Assembly (NCBI GenBank): GCA_016184315.1
Contig: JACPCU010000008.1
Coordinates: 1 to 64,000 of the forward strand
Reading direction: 5' to 3'
From: Nitrososphaerota archaeon
Lineage (GTDB): Archaea > Thermoproteota > Nitrososphaeria > Nitrososphaerales > JACQRY01
Length of the DNA stretch: 64,000 bases
Below are positions 19,969-30,496 of the stretch, in pieces (the stretch's first letter is position 1; each line of letters opens with the position of its first letter). A program made the position numbers and the translations under genes. Under the pieces are notes generated by a model, which worked only from the letters and a program-made list of their open reading frames with translations, was not told where the DNA came from and did not search any database.

Positions 19969-20919
19969 CTAAACCCAGCTGGGAGGGTTGAACCCATTCT
20001 CCCTAAGCCTTTGAACCCAGTATTGAACCTCTTCCTTCTCTGATGGAAGGCTGATCGACTCGGGTTTGCCGAAGACGGGGAAGAAAAGTCGTTCGCCACC
20101 TACTTCAAACCTCTCTACTAGAGCCTGCCCCTCCTCTGAGATCATGAAGAGAAAGAATTTTTCCGCTAGTTTTGAGTTGACGTTAGGATACTTCTCAGGG
20201 TTGAGGAGGATCAGTCCATAAGGATTGAGCAGAGCCTTGTCGCCTTCGACTAGAAGTTGCATCCTCAAAGCGTCTTTCATTTCACTTCTTAGTTTCCCCC
20301 ATGTCCCTCTGTCGCTGACGCTGTATGCTTGCTTTTCATTACTGATGCGAATCGTTGGACCCATACCTTGCCCGGCCTCAAAATACCAAGGTTTCCCTCT
20401 AGGGTTTATCCCCGCGTTCGACCAGAGTCTTAGCTCCAATGCATTGGTTCCAGACTTGTCTCCTCTCGATATGAATACTGCTTTACCCTCCTCTCCAGCT
20501 TCAGCAATTCTACTGAAGGCTTTCATGGCATCAGCAAGCCCCTTGGCTCTTGCTGGATCTTCCTGTGGGCCTATGACTACAAAATCGTTGTACATGATCG
20601 TTGCACGGTGAGTGCCGTTTCCAGACTTTACGAAGGCGTCTTCTTTGACCCGGTCATGGACGAGCAGAATATCGGCATCACCTCTCGCTGCAACTGCCAT
20701 GGCTTGCCCAGTGCCCAAGTAGAGCCAAGTCATCTTTGCATTAAACTTGCGTTCAAAGGAGGGATTAATGTAGTCCATTAAGCCGGTGTCTACTGTGCTT
20801 GTGGTAGTCGCTATGACAAGTCTCTCAGATTTGGTGGGATTAATGTTTGAATATGCGAAGACGACTAGTATCACACTGATGAAGCCAAAGGTTAAGGCAA
20901 CCATAACCTTATGATTCAT
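19969..20919 (-). CDS. tupA: Tungstate-type substrate-binding protein
   Basis: LVIATTTSTVDTGLMDYINPSFERKF...LGTGQAMAVAARGDADILLVHDRVKEDAFV...FISRGDKSGTNALELRLW. Confidence 0.87.
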   Translation of the reverse strand: MNHKVMVALTFGFISVILVVFAYSNINPTKSERLVIATTTSTVDTGLMDYINPSFERKFNAKMTWLYLGTGQAMAVAARGDADILLVHDRVKEDAFVKSGNGTHRATIMYNDFVVIGPQEDPARAKGLADAMKAFSRIAEAGEEGKAVFISRGDKSGTNALELRLWSNAGINPRGKPWYFEAGQGMGPTIRISNEKQAYSVSDRGTWGKLRSEMKDALRMQLLVEGDKALLNPYGLILLNPEKYPNVNSKLAEKFFLFMISEEGQALVERFEVGGERLFFPVFGKPESISLPSEKEEVQYWVQRLRENGFNPPSWV

Positions 20920-20991
20920 CGTTATATTCTATCCAATATATCGGGTAATATATTTTTATAAGTATATCGATTACTGACGAGGTAAGTCGAT

Positions 20992-22083
20992 TTGGAGAAG
21001 CTGGAACCCAAGTTCCATGTCTGGCTGGAACGAGACAGCCAACGCATAATCGGTAAGAATGAGGCTCAGATCCTTGAAGGAATACGGAAGCTAGGCTCTT
21101 TCATGGCAGCATCCAAATCCCTCGGCATATCTTACGCCTACGCTTGGAATACGATTGACAACGTAGAGAAAATCATTGGAAAAACTCTTGTCGAGGCTAA
21201 GAAAGGAGGCGAACACGGAGGCGGAGCAAGACTCACAGAAGAAGGACTACAAATTCTGAGACAGTTCCACGAACTCGAAGAACGGACACAAAGATTCCTC
21301 TCAGGCTCTGACTTCAGCCATACCCGGCAAGATGTTTTTGAGACCAAAGTCAAACTGCCTGACTTCACTGTCATCGGTAGCGATTGTGTTGGCATCGATA
21401 TTCTGACAAAGATGATGCTGAAAGAGAAAGAATTTACTTACGATATTGTTAGAGTTGGCTCGTCAGGCGGTCTAAGCGCCATAATGCTTGGCGAGGCAGA
21501 TGTGGCCGGGGTGCATCTTTTTGATGAAGAGACAGGTGAATATAACATTCCTTTTCTGAAGAAGTTTTGGATTGCTGATCGAGCTGTCCTGATCCGCGGT
21601 TATGTGCGCGAACTGGGTTTCATAGTGAACAAAGGTAATCCCAAGAAAATACTGCAGGTCTCTGATCTATTGAGAAAAGATGTTAGAATAGTGAATAGAA
21701 CACTAGGCTCAGGGACAAGAACCCTATTGGACACATTCTTGAGGAAAGAAGTCGAGAAGAGGGGGTTAAGGTTCAAAGAGACGGTTAGCAAAATCAAAGG
21801 ATATTCTGTCGAAGTAAAGTCTCACGTTGATGTCGCAAAGGCAGTCCTGGATGGAGAAGCGGACGCAGGCTTCGGCATAAGAAATGCAGCCAAAACAGGC
21901 GAGTTGAACTTCGCACCTCTAATCAGAGAAAACTTTGATTTCGTTGCAGAAGAGAGGAGGCTAAAGAAATCATTTCTACAGTTATTTATGACGAAACTGG
22001 CTTCAAGAGAATTTGAGTCAAGAGCTAAGGTTTCAGGTCTTCAGGTTCTCAAGGAAACTGGAAGCATAATATACAAACCATAA
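20992..22083 (+). CDS. ModE-like HTH regulator fused to a periplasmic-binding-like (PBP) domain
   Basis: ILEGIRKLGSFMAASKSLGISYAYAWNTIDNVEKIIGKTLVEAKKGGEHGGGARLTEEG then VRVGSSGGLSAIMLGEADVAGVHLFDEETGEYN...VNRTLGSGTRTLLD; divergent from tupA. Confidence 0.88.
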   Translation: MEKLEPKFHVWLERDSQRIIGKNEAQILEGIRKLGSFMAASKSLGISYAYAWNTIDNVEKIIGKTLVEAKKGGEHGGGARLTEEGLQILRQFHELEERTQRFLSGSDFSHTRQDVFETKVKLPDFTVIGSDCVGIDILTKMMLKEKEFTYDIVRVGSSGGLSAIMLGEADVAGVHLFDEETGEYNIPFLKKFWIADRAVLIRGYVRELGFIVNKGNPKKILQVSDLLRKDVRIVNRTLGSGTRTLLDTFLRKEVEKRGLRFKETVSKIKGYSVEVKSHVDVAKAVLDGEADAGFGIRNAAKTGELNFAPLIRENFDFVAEERRLKKSFLQLFMTKLASREFESRAKVSGLQVLKETGSIIYKP

Positions 22084-22254
22084 GTCACATAGTGCCGACA
22101 ACTCGTAGGAGATTACACCGGGTGGGAAACGGCTAGGGGGCTACTTAAATGCCGATAAGACGTATCAGAATCAGAGGACGCCCAATATCCCGATGAATTA
22201 TCAGGAACCACATTTCTTAACGAATTTATAGCTCGTTTCATGCAGCTTGGATCC

Positions 22255-23721
22255 ATGGCCTTCAAGGATCTCAGAGAGTTTATTGAAAAAGTTAGAGAGA
22301 TGGGTCAGCTCGAATTCATAGAAGGAGCTGACAGGGATAATGATATTGGATCTCTTACGGAAATCTTTGCTGAGCGCAACGAGCATCCCCTACTTCTGTT
22401 TGACAATATAAAGGGCTACAAAAAAGGCTTTAGAGTCGCCTCAGACATCCTCACAGATCACCGCAGAACCGCCTTAGCCGTAGGACTTCCTCCCAACGCA
22501 GGCAAAATCGAGCTTGTCAAAATGTGGAAGGAAAGAATCAAAGATACTAAACCCATACCGCCCAAAGAAGTTTCAGACGGCCCCATATTTGAAAACGTTG
22601 AGCAGGGCGACAAAGTAGACCTGCTCAAGTTTCCATCACCCATGTGGCATGAACAGGACGGAGGATACTACATAGGCACCTCAGACGCAGTCGTAATGAA
22701 GGATCCTGACCTGAACTGGGTTAACCTAGGAACATACCGCTGCCAAGTACACGACCGCAACACCCTAGGAATCTACATCTCGCCAGGTCACCACGGCAGG
22801 ATCATCAGAGAAAAGTTCTGGGCCAAAGGAAAGAGCTGCCCCGTTGCAGTCAGCTTCGGCCAAGACCCAACTATTGCGATTACAGCAGCATTCGCAGTGC
22901 CCTACGGCTCCTCGGAACTAGACTTCGCAGGATGGATGAGAGGAGCGCCAGCAGAGGTCGTAAAAGGGCCCCTCACAGGTCTACCCATACCAGCCGCAGC
23001 TGAAATAGCCATCGAAGGCGAAATACCGCCCCCAGAAGTAGAACATAAAATCGAGGGACCATTCGGAGAGTGGCCAGGCTACTACGCTCACGGCGCCCGC
23101 GACGAACCCGTCATCAAAGTAAGATCAGTAATGTATAGGAACGACCCTATCATAGCAGGCTCCCCGCCACTAAAGCCTCATCTGCGCATACTGGGACTTC
23201 CCTTCGGCGCAGCCTCTATCTGGGATAACTTGGAGAAGATGGGTGTCCCCGATATTCACGGCGTCTGGACCTATGCCAGCAGCAGTGCAAGTGGAGGAGG
23301 CATGCCCTTCATCGTTATCTCTTTGAAACAAAGGTATCACGGTCACGCCAAGCAGGCAGCTCTAGTAGCCATGGGTGGAAGAACAGGAGCATACCTTGGG
23401 CGCTACGTGGTTGTGGTCGATGAGGATATTGATCCAACGAATCTGGATGAGGTAGTCTGGGCCATTGCAAGCAGATCCGACCCTGCTACTGACATAGACA
23501 TCATCAGAAAGGCTTGGAGCACGTATATTGATCCACGCATGACACCGAAACAGAAGGATGAAGGAGATATTACCAACAGCAGAGCCATAATAATGGCTGT
23601 AAGACCCTACGAGTGGATCAAACAGTTTCCACCTGTAAACGCCATAACCCCAGAACAGAGGCAGAAGGCCGTCTCAAAATGGAAAAACCTGCTGGAGCCC
23701 TACGGTCTAGCAGGCCGCTGA
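22255..23721 (+). CDS. UbiD-family decarboxylase
   Basis: DLREFIEKVREMGQLEFIEGADRDNDIGSLTEIF...NLGTYRCQVHDRNTLGIYISPGHHGRIIREKF...EGPFGEWPGYYA. Confidence 0.93.
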   Translation: MAFKDLREFIEKVREMGQLEFIEGADRDNDIGSLTEIFAERNEHPLLLFDNIKGYKKGFRVASDILTDHRRTALAVGLPPNAGKIELVKMWKERIKDTKPIPPKEVSDGPIFENVEQGDKVDLLKFPSPMWHEQDGGYYIGTSDAVVMKDPDLNWVNLGTYRCQVHDRNTLGIYISPGHHGRIIREKFWAKGKSCPVAVSFGQDPTIAITAAFAVPYGSSELDFAGWMRGAPAEVVKGPLTGLPIPAAAEIAIEGEIPPPEVEHKIEGPFGEWPGYYAHGARDEPVIKVRSVMYRNDPIIAGSPPLKPHLRILGLPFGAASIWDNLEKMGVPDIHGVWTYASSSASGGGMPFIVISLKQRYHGHAKQAALVAMGGRTGAYLGRYVVVVDEDIDPTNLDEVVWAIASRSDPATDIDIIRKAWSTYIDPRMTPKQKDEGDITNSRAIIMAVRPYEWIKQFPPVNAITPEQRQKAVSKWKNLLEPYGLAGR

Positions 23722-24028
23722 CCCCCCATAAAACAAAGGAAACACTGCAAGCACAGCCTCGCTAATGCGACCCAAGTAAAGATACGCCGAGTGCGCTAAA
23801 GTAATGGATTATGCCGTATTCTTTGTGTTTGTGAACCGTAGACCGTTTACCGCGTTTCCTGCAGAAAAACTAAATACCAACTTAACTTTCCGGCGTTTCA
23901 TGCAGGACCTAGTGCCAGCCACCTTGGGTCTAATGGGCATTGACCTTGCAGTCACGCCCATCTTTCAGATGGAGTTGGACGCAAGGATCTAGGGTGTAGT
24001 CGCAAAATCATAGGTGGCTGTTGGCTAG

Positions 24029-25396
24029 TTGGTTGATGTTCTACCCGTAGTGCTGAACGGCTCAGCGTTCCCCTTCATAGCCATAACCATAGCATTGCTG
24101 ATCAGACAGAGGGGCTCCTACTTTAGACCCGTGCAGCTATTCCTAATAGCCGGCCATCTGCTCATGGCAACGACTTTGATCATAGAGTTTCTCAGAGACT
24201 TCATAAGTGCTCAGATGGTAAACTCCGTGTTGACAGCGGCGTCAACCTCCACCGCCCTCTTAGCAATCATACCTCTAACCGTAGCTGCAACAGTCATCGG
24301 AAAAACAAGCGTATCCAGCCCTAAGACAACCTTCCTAAACGCCTTCAAATCTGAGAGAAACCTGAATCGTCCACTTGCTACCTACAGCATATATCTGGTC
24401 ACCCTCAGCATAATTGCATGGCTGTTAAGGCCTTTTTCGTTCGGACACAATGAAGCTTCTTTCAGCAACCCCGTATACACCGTGTTTGACGACTGGTATT
24501 CCATAGGACTATTTGGAGCCATGCTGGGATTCATCGCCTACCCAGCTAGGGTCATGATGCTCAAGAGCAGGCAAGTCCACTCCCAACTTGCAGCCAGAGC
24601 CCTACTTGTCCTGCCCATCTCTTGGGTGATGATAGCCGTATTCCTCTACTTCTTCAAAATATACCTGGTTTCTCTGGGATTAGAGACAGCAGCCCTAGGA
24701 AACCTGTTGGCCGCCGTTCCTTGGTTGGCTATCGCCTACTTCTTCAGGAAGACCACAGTCATCGAAACTTTCTTGGATCAAACTGGTCGAACCAAGATTC
24801 CTCCAGGAAACAGTAATCTTTTCTCAACACGTCTAGGAGTCGCGCATCACTTGATCCTCGGAAAGAAGATGCTTCTAGAATTCGACCCATCTAGCTTCTA
24901 TGTAGAAAGCGTCAAAGACTTCATTGCAGAGTCAGGCAGCTCTGAGGTTCTTCTGATAACCCGTAGCACAAGCCCCCTTCACTTAGCGGTGTCAAACGAG
25001 TCAAACATCCGATCCTTCGCGTTGACGCCCACAGTAACCTTTCCAAAGGAAGGCAAATCCAGCAGAGAGATACTTCTACCCTACAACGACAGATCCATTA
25101 TCTTAGACGCAGTCAACAAGGCAATCAACGCCAACCCCAATCTTCAGATCTCAGTGGTATTAGACATCATCTCAGATCTAATAATAAGTATGGGTAACGA
25201 GCAGACCTACAGCTTCCTAGCCCACGTATCTGAACTATTCTCCACCCCTAGGATCACGGCCCTATACCTGTTCAATCCGAGTGCCCATGACCCGATGATC
25301 GTCTCAAGCATCAGGGGGCTCTTCTCAGTCCAGATACACCACTCAGAGAATCGGTTAAGCGTCGTGAAAGCCGGCGCCAAAGGCAACTGGATGTGA
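24029..25396 (+). CDS. Multi-TM protein with C-terminal DUF835-like domain
   Basis: About 7 hydrophobic segments, then LGKKMLLEFDPSSFYVESVKDFIAESGSSEVLLITRSTSPLHLA...SIILDAVNKAI. Confidence 0.6.
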   Translation: MVDVLPVVLNGSAFPFIAITIALLIRQRGSYFRPVQLFLIAGHLLMATTLIIEFLRDFISAQMVNSVLTAASTSTALLAIIPLTVAATVIGKTSVSSPKTTFLNAFKSERNLNRPLATYSIYLVTLSIIAWLLRPFSFGHNEASFSNPVYTVFDDWYSIGLFGAMLGFIAYPARVMMLKSRQVHSQLAARALLVLPISWVMIAVFLYFFKIYLVSLGLETAALGNLLAAVPWLAIAYFFRKTTVIETFLDQTGRTKIPPGNSNLFSTRLGVAHHLILGKKMLLEFDPSSFYVESVKDFIAESGSSEVLLITRSTSPLHLAVSNESNIRSFALTPTVTFPKEGKSSREILLPYNDRSIILDAVNKAINANPNLQISVVLDIISDLIISMGNEQTYSFLAHVSELFSTPRITALYLFNPSAHDPMIVSSIRGLFSVQIHHSENRLSVVKAGAKGNWM

Positions 25397-25407
25397 AGAT
25401 TCCCCAG

Positions 25408-25755
25408 CTAGCAGGCTCCGCCTAGGGCAGCCGGACTGACCACTACTAGATGGGCTTCTTTGCTGTCTTCGAGCTTGGTATCCAAGCGGTCTCGGTTACG
25501 CACATCTTCGCCGTCCAGCAACACTATGGCTTCGGAGGTCAGCTCACCGTCCATGTCCACCACCAGATCCCTGAACTGCTCACCGTACTTCGATATGAGC
25601 TTGGCAAAGAGCAGTTTCACGTTTGAGCCCTCTGGTAGGCTGACGGTCTCCTCTTTCTTGCCTACAATACTGCGGATTAAACCGAAATATTTTACGGTAA
25701 CATCCAAGTTGTGCACTGCTCTAAGCTTTATAGATCTTGATCTTAACGCACGCAT
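25408..25755 (-). CDS. MoaD/ThiS-family sulfur carrier, C-terminus ...ALGGAC
   Basis: VTVKYFGLIRSIVGKKEETVSLPEGSNVKLLFAKLISKYGEQF...AIVLLDGEDVRN...HLVVVSPAALGGAC; true start probably GTG/TTG nearer 25710. Confidence 0.75.
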   Translation of the reverse strand: MRALRSRSIKLRAVHNLDVTVKYFGLIRSIVGKKEETVSLPEGSNVKLLFAKLISKYGEQFRDLVVDMDGELTSEAIVLLDGEDVRNRDRLDTKLEDSKEAHLVVVSPAALGGAC

Positions 25756-28276
25756 CTAGGGCCGCTGACACTTTGTCCATGTCCTCGAAGGCGTAGGAGA
25801 TCATGGAGTTGAAGTGGACGCCTTTGCCTCTGATCTCAGGGTTGCCCGTCATCCACCTTCCGAATACCCCTGGCACAGAGATTACTTCAGGGTGGATACC
25901 CTGAGTTAACCGTGCTACTGCCTTTGCCTTTCTGCCGTAGGGGGTCTCAAGCCATACGAGGTCTCCGTTCTTTATGCCCTTCTTCCCAGCTGTTTCAGCG
26001 TTGATACCTACGTTGAAGACTTTGCCGTCACGGTCACACATCTCGTTGAGCCACGGGTTCTCCGCGGAGAAGGTAAATGTGAAGAAGGTGAGCTTGTGGT
26101 TCACCATCCAGAGGTCGAATTCAGGGTCTTTCACCTCATGGGATCTGCAGGGCTTCCAGTCTAGGAGAGGCGTGTAGTCTGAGGTGTCCCAGTCTAGCCC
26201 CATTCGATCGGTGACTTTCTTGAGGTCTTCGCCTGCCCGCTTGAAATGCTCGAAGTAGATAGGTATCCTACCTTTGTGGAACGTCTTCGGGTAAAGCTCT
26301 TCAACAGTTCTCTTCTTGAAGTTCAAGTAGCCATGCTTCTTGAAGTATTCCAAGCCGTGCTCTTCTCCGAACCATGACTTGAGCCATCTGTCGCAGATCT
26401 CCTCCCAAGTATACTTCTTGTCCAGATCTAGGGAGTAGGGCTTGGTGAAGTGGCCTGCACTGTTCATTACGGCGTAGACCTCGCTGAGCATACCCATTCG
26501 CTCAGCTATCTCAAAGAGAACCTCTATCCAGTATTTTGATTCTCCCAAAGGCTCCACTATGGGCTGCTGCAGGTTGAAGGCCCACTGACCTCCTGGCAGT
26601 GGAACAGCTCTGAACTGCACATAGGGGTTCATGGCCATGGGGACAAGTCTCTCCATCGAATGGGTATCTGGTAGAACAATGTCTGCGAACTGAGTGGACT
26701 CGTTGTGGTGGTCAGCGAAGGAGAGTATGAAGGGGACCTTCTTGAATGCTTCACCCATGACCTGAGGGTCAGCTGTGTTTGCTATCATGTTGGTTCGGCA
26801 TTGAATCAAGATCTCAGGCTTGTAGGGTATTTTGAAGCGGTCAGGTTCGAGGACTCCAAGCCACAGCATGGCTCTTGCATACACGGATACAGGGAAGAGC
26901 TCCACTAGCTCAAGGGTTTCAGGTTCCTTGGGCTTAGAATATGGGTGGGGGTACCTCATGTGGGAATACTTGTTGCCGGGGGTGAGGATTCCGTCGGGAC
27001 CGTCCTTCGGGAAACCAAAGGGCCCAGCTGAATTCGCGTTGAGAAGACCGCCAGGCACGTCTACCGCGCCTACGATAACGTTGAGGAGGGCTATTGCTAG
27101 GCCTGAGTGCATCGCGTGCTTATGAGCTATTGCTCCTCTATACCAAGTGGCACAAACGGGACGATGGGGCAGCACCTTGCCATCTATTGTGATGGTTTTG
27201 CCGATTTGGGCTGATTCACCCCACTCCTTTGCGACTGTCCTAGTGGTTTGACCTGGAACTCCTGTTATCTGCTCAACTTTTTCTGGAGTGTAGCTGGCTA
27301 CGTGTTCTTTGAAGATCTGGAAGGCTGTTTTGACAGGCATGTCGTTGGCGGTGTAGCTGCCTTCGAGAGCAGGGTCATCGAAGCCAGGAGTATCATAAGG
27401 CATGGGTTTGCCTTCCTTCGGATCCCACATCATGGGCTTGCCGTCTGGGTCACGGACGTAGTATTCGTCTGGTCCCACTAGGTAGGCAGCATTAGTGTGC
27501 TTCGCTAGGAACTGTTTGTCGTAAATCCCTACTTCGTTGACGAGGACATTGATTAGCCCTAAGGCGAAGGCTGCATCGGTTCCTGGTTTGATTGGGACCC
27601 AGCGGTCGGATTGAGCTGCTGCATTAGATAAAACGGGGTCTACTGTCACGATCTTTATTCCTCTTGTTCTGGCGTCGGCCATTTCGAGGGATAGGGGCAT
27701 GGCGTTGGCGTTGGTTACGAACCCGAACTGGTTTCCAAAGAGCATGAAGTAGTTGCAGTATTTCAGATCTGGATGCACGTCAAGAGAACCTGTCATTGTG
27801 TAGGCTACGGGGTGGACTCCGTTTCCGCAGAAGTATCCTGCTGGCCCTGCGGTGAAGTTGGGTGTCCCGTAGGCTGAGAGGAAGGCTCTCAGAGGTACAA
27901 AGGAATACGTGTCAAAAGTTGCCGCTATAAGCTTCCTCGGGTCGTCAGCCCTAACCTTCTTGAATTTTTCAACTATGATGTTGAGAGCATCGTCCCAAGA
28001 AATCTCTTTCCACTTGGGGTCAATGTCGGTTCCCTTCTCAGTGTTTGTTCTCATCAAAGGTTTGGTTATTCGGTGAGGATTGTAGAGGTTCATGATCGCA
28101 GCGTTGCCCTTGGCGCATATGACTCCGAAGTTGGGGGGTGCGCCAGGTAATCCCTCTACCTTCATCACTTTGCCGTTAACTTTTTTTACATTAATGGTGC
28201 AGGAGTTGTAGCACATATCGCAGACAGTTGGTATCCATTCTTCAACCTCAGCTTGGTGGGTAACTGCTTTCTGCAA
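25721..28276 (-). CDS. Molybdopterin/tungstopterin oxidoreductase, DMSO-reductase family
   Basis: CDMCYNSCTINVKKVNGKVMKVEGLPGAPPNFGVICAKGNAA (4Fe-4S), PAGYFCGNG, VTVDPVLSNAAAQSDRWVPIKPGTDAAFALGLINVLVNE, LPDTHSMERL. Confidence 0.92.
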   Translation of the reverse strand: MQKAVTHQAEVEEWIPTVCDMCYNSCTINVKKVNGKVMKVEGLPGAPPNFGVICAKGNAAIMNLYNPHRITKPLMRTNTEKGTDIDPKWKEISWDDALNIIVEKFKKVRADDPRKLIAATFDTYSFVPLRAFLSAYGTPNFTAGPAGYFCGNGVHPVAYTMTGSLDVHPDLKYCNYFMLFGNQFGFVTNANAMPLSLEMADARTRGIKIVTVDPVLSNAAAQSDRWVPIKPGTDAAFALGLINVLVNEVGIYDKQFLAKHTNAAYLVGPDEYYVRDPDGKPMMWDPKEGKPMPYDTPGFDDPALEGSYTANDMPVKTAFQIFKEHVASYTPEKVEQITGVPGQTTRTVAKEWGESAQIGKTITIDGKVLPHRPVCATWYRGAIAHKHAMHSGLAIALLNVIVGAVDVPGGLLNANSAGPFGFPKDGPDGILTPGNKYSHMRYPHPYSKPKEPETLELVELFPVSVYARAMLWLGVLEPDRFKIPYKPEILIQCRTNMIANTADPQVMGEAFKKVPFILSFADHHNESTQFADIVLPDTHSMERLVPMAMNPYVQFRAVPLPGGQWAFNLQQPIVEPLGESKYWIEVLFEIAERMGMLSEVYAVMNSAGHFTKPYSLDLDKKYTWEEICDRWLKSWFGEEHGLEYFKKHGYLNFKKRTVEELYPKTFHKGRIPIYFEHFKRAGEDLKKVTDRMGLDWDTSDYTPLLDWKPCRSHEVKDPEFDLWMVNHKLTFFTFTFSAENPWLNEMCDRDGKVFNVGINAETAGKKGIKNGDLVWLETPYGRKAKAVARLTQGIHPEVISVPGVFGRWMTGNPEIRGKGVHFNSMISYAFEDMDKVSAALDACVKIKIYKA

Positions 28277-28334
28277 ACCTCTTCACATAGCCCTACAAAT
28301 TCGTGTAATATAAGCCGTGCGCACACGTTTGAAT

Positions 28335-28373
28335 ACAATTCACAGATTCCGTGGAATCATTGCAAATAATTGT
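28335..28373. promoter_or_regulatory. Nested inverted repeat upstream of the molybdopterin oxidoreductase
   Basis: ACAATT-cacaGATTCCgtGGAATCattgcaaat-AATTGT: inner 6-bp arms 28345-28350/28353-28358, outer 28335-28340/28368-28373. Confidence 0.5.
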
Positions 28374-28388
28374 AACGTAAGGCATATG

Positions 28389-29012
28389 CTAAAACTGATG
28401 TAGTTGTGCGTGAACCCTGTTTAAGCTCCCCCTTTTCTCTTCGTACGATCTGATTAGTTCCTCTTTCTTCAGAGTCAGAGCAATGTCATCCAGGCCTTCC
28501 ACTAGGCGCTTCTTGTTGGAAGCATCAATGGTAAATGGCAGCCGTTCTCCGTTAGGCTTGAAAATTTGCTGATCAACCAAGTCAATTGTCAAGCTGTAGC
28601 CCTCGGTTGCCTCAACTTCTTTGAAGAGTCTGTCTACTTGCTCATCAGGCAGAACAATGGGCAAAATACCGTTCTTCAAACAGTTGTTATGGAAGATGTC
28701 CGCGAAAGAGGGTGCGATAACTGCTCTGAACCCGTAGTCCTGTATGGCCCATACCGCATGCTCCCTAGAGCTGCCGCATCCGAAGTTTCTCCTAGCTAGG
28801 AGGATCTTACCGCCTTGGTAACGAGGATTATTCAAGACGAATTCAGCCTTCGGGTTGCCTTGGAGGTCGAATCGCCAGTCGTAGAAGAGGAATTTCCCGA
28901 AGCCTGTGCGTTGAATCAGCTTAAGGAACTGCTTAGGAACTATCTGATCCGTGTCTACGTTTATTCTATCTAATGGCGCTACTTTACCTGTCAGTCTTGT
29001 GAAGGGTTCCAT
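28389..29012 (-). CDS. leuD: 3-isopropylmalate dehydratase small subunit (bacterial-type)
   Basis: [48 protein letters not shown]...[44 protein letters not shown]. Confidence 0.95.
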   Translation of the reverse strand: MEPFTRLTGKVAPLDRINVDTDQIVPKQFLKLIQRTGFGKFLFYDWRFDLQGNPKAEFVLNNPRYQGGKILLARRNFGCGSSREHAVWAIQDYGFRAVIAPSFADIFHNNCLKNGILPIVLPDEQVDRLFKEVEATEGYSLTIDLVDQQIFKPNGERLPFTIDASNKKRLVEGLDDIALTLKKEELIRSYEEKRGSLNRVHAQLHQF

Positions 29013-29044
29013 TCGCTAATCTACTCCTACAGTCAATCTTTTCT

Positions 29045-30448
29045 TCAAACGCCCCATTCCCTGATGTCCACGAAGTGCCCTTCGATAGCGGCTGCTGCAG
29101 CCATGACGGGGCTGACTAGGTGCGTTCGTCCTCCTCGCCCCTGCCTCCCCTCAAAGTTACGATTCGAGGTGCTGGCGCATCGTTCCTCTGGAGCAAGGAT
29201 GTCAGGATTCATGCCTAGGCACATGCTGCAGCCGGATTCTCTCCATTCAAAACCTGCTTCTTTGAATACTGCTGCTAGACCCAGCTCCTCAGCCCTCTTC
29301 TTAACTGTCTGAGACCCAGGTACAACCATAGCTCTAACACTTGGAGCAATCTTACGGTTCTTCACCATCTTAGCAGCCTCAACAAGGTCTTCTACTCTAG
29401 CATTGGTGCAGGAACCTATGAAGACTCGGTCAACCTTGATGTCAGTGATAGACATCCCAGGTTTCAGGCCCATGTATTGCAGGGCCGCTGCAGCTGACTT
29501 CTGATCATCAGAACTCTGAAAGTCTTCCGGGTAAGGCACTTTTCCAGTTACGTCGACTACCTGTCCGGGGTTGGTTCCCCAAGTGACTTGGGGAACCATT
29601 TTGCTGGCGTCTAAGGTGACGGTTTTGTCGAATACTGCTCCTCCGTCAGTCTTCAGATCTCTCCATCTTTCAACAAACTCTTCGAAGTCTCTGCTTTTCG
29701 GTGCATACTGTCTGCCTCGGACATACTGGAAGGTTTTCTCATCAGGAGCGATCATTCCTGCCCTTGCGCCCCCTTCGATCGACATGTTGCATATGGTCAT
29801 ACGCTCCTCCATGGAGAAGCCCTGTATCGCGTCTCCCCGATACTCTATGACACAGCCGTTGCCCCCTGAAGTCCCTATTCTCCCTATGATTGACAGGATT
29901 ACATCTTTTGCAGTTATTCCTCTGGTAGGATTGCCTACAATCTTAACTTCCATGGTTTTGGGTTTGTCCACCCATAGGCATTGAGTCGCTAAGACGTGTT
30001 CAACCTCGCTTGTACCTATTCCCCAAGCCCATGCTCCGAAGGCTCCATGAGTAGAGGTATGGCTGTCACCGCACACAATTGTTAGACCCGGCATTGTGAG
30101 TCCCAGTTCAGGGCCGATCACGTGTACTATGCCTTGGAACGGGCTGAAGAGGCCGAAAAGCGTTATCCCAAACTCTTTGGTGTTCTTCTCCAGAGCGTCT
30201 ATTTGTGCTTTCGAAACAGGATCTTTGAATGGAAGTGATCTGTCATCGGTGGGAACATTGTGGTCTACTGTTGCGTAAGTTAGGTCAGGTCTTCTTACTT
30301 TGCGTCCGGATCCCCTGAGTCCGTCAAAGGCTTGAGGGGAAGTGACTTCATGGACTAGATGTCGGTCTATATAGACTAGGGATGGGCCTTCCTGTTCCTC
30401 GTAGACCACATGGGAGTCCCATATCTTCTCGAATAGTGTCCCTAGCAT
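29045..30448 (-). CDS. leuC: 3-isopropylmalate dehydratase large subunit (bacterial-type)
   Basis: [64 protein letters not shown]...[11 protein letters not shown]...[10 protein letters not shown]. Confidence 0.95.
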   Translation of the reverse strand: MLGTLFEKIWDSHVVYEEQEGPSLVYIDRHLVHEVTSPQAFDGLRGSGRKVRRPDLTYATVDHNVPTDDRSLPFKDPVSKAQIDALEKNTKEFGITLFGLFSPFQGIVHVIGPELGLTMPGLTIVCGDSHTSTHGAFGAWAWGIGTSEVEHVLATQCLWVDKPKTMEVKIVGNPTRGITAKDVILSIIGRIGTSGGNGCVIEYRGDAIQGFSMEERMTICNMSIEGGARAGMIAPDEKTFQYVRGRQYAPKSRDFEEFVERWRDLKTDGGAVFDKTVTLDASKMVPQVTWGTNPGQVVDVTGKVPYPEDFQSSDDQKSAAAALQYMGLKPGMSITDIKVDRVFIGSCTNARVEDLVEAAKMVKNRKIAPSVRAMVVPGSQTVKKRAEELGLAAVFKEAGFEWRESGCSMCLGMNPDILAPEERCASTSNRNFEGRQGRGGRTHLVSPVMAAAAAIEGHFVDIREWGV

Positions 30449-30496
30449 CCCAGCTCCCGCCTTTTTTCAGCGCTGAAATAAATTAGCTATCTGCGC

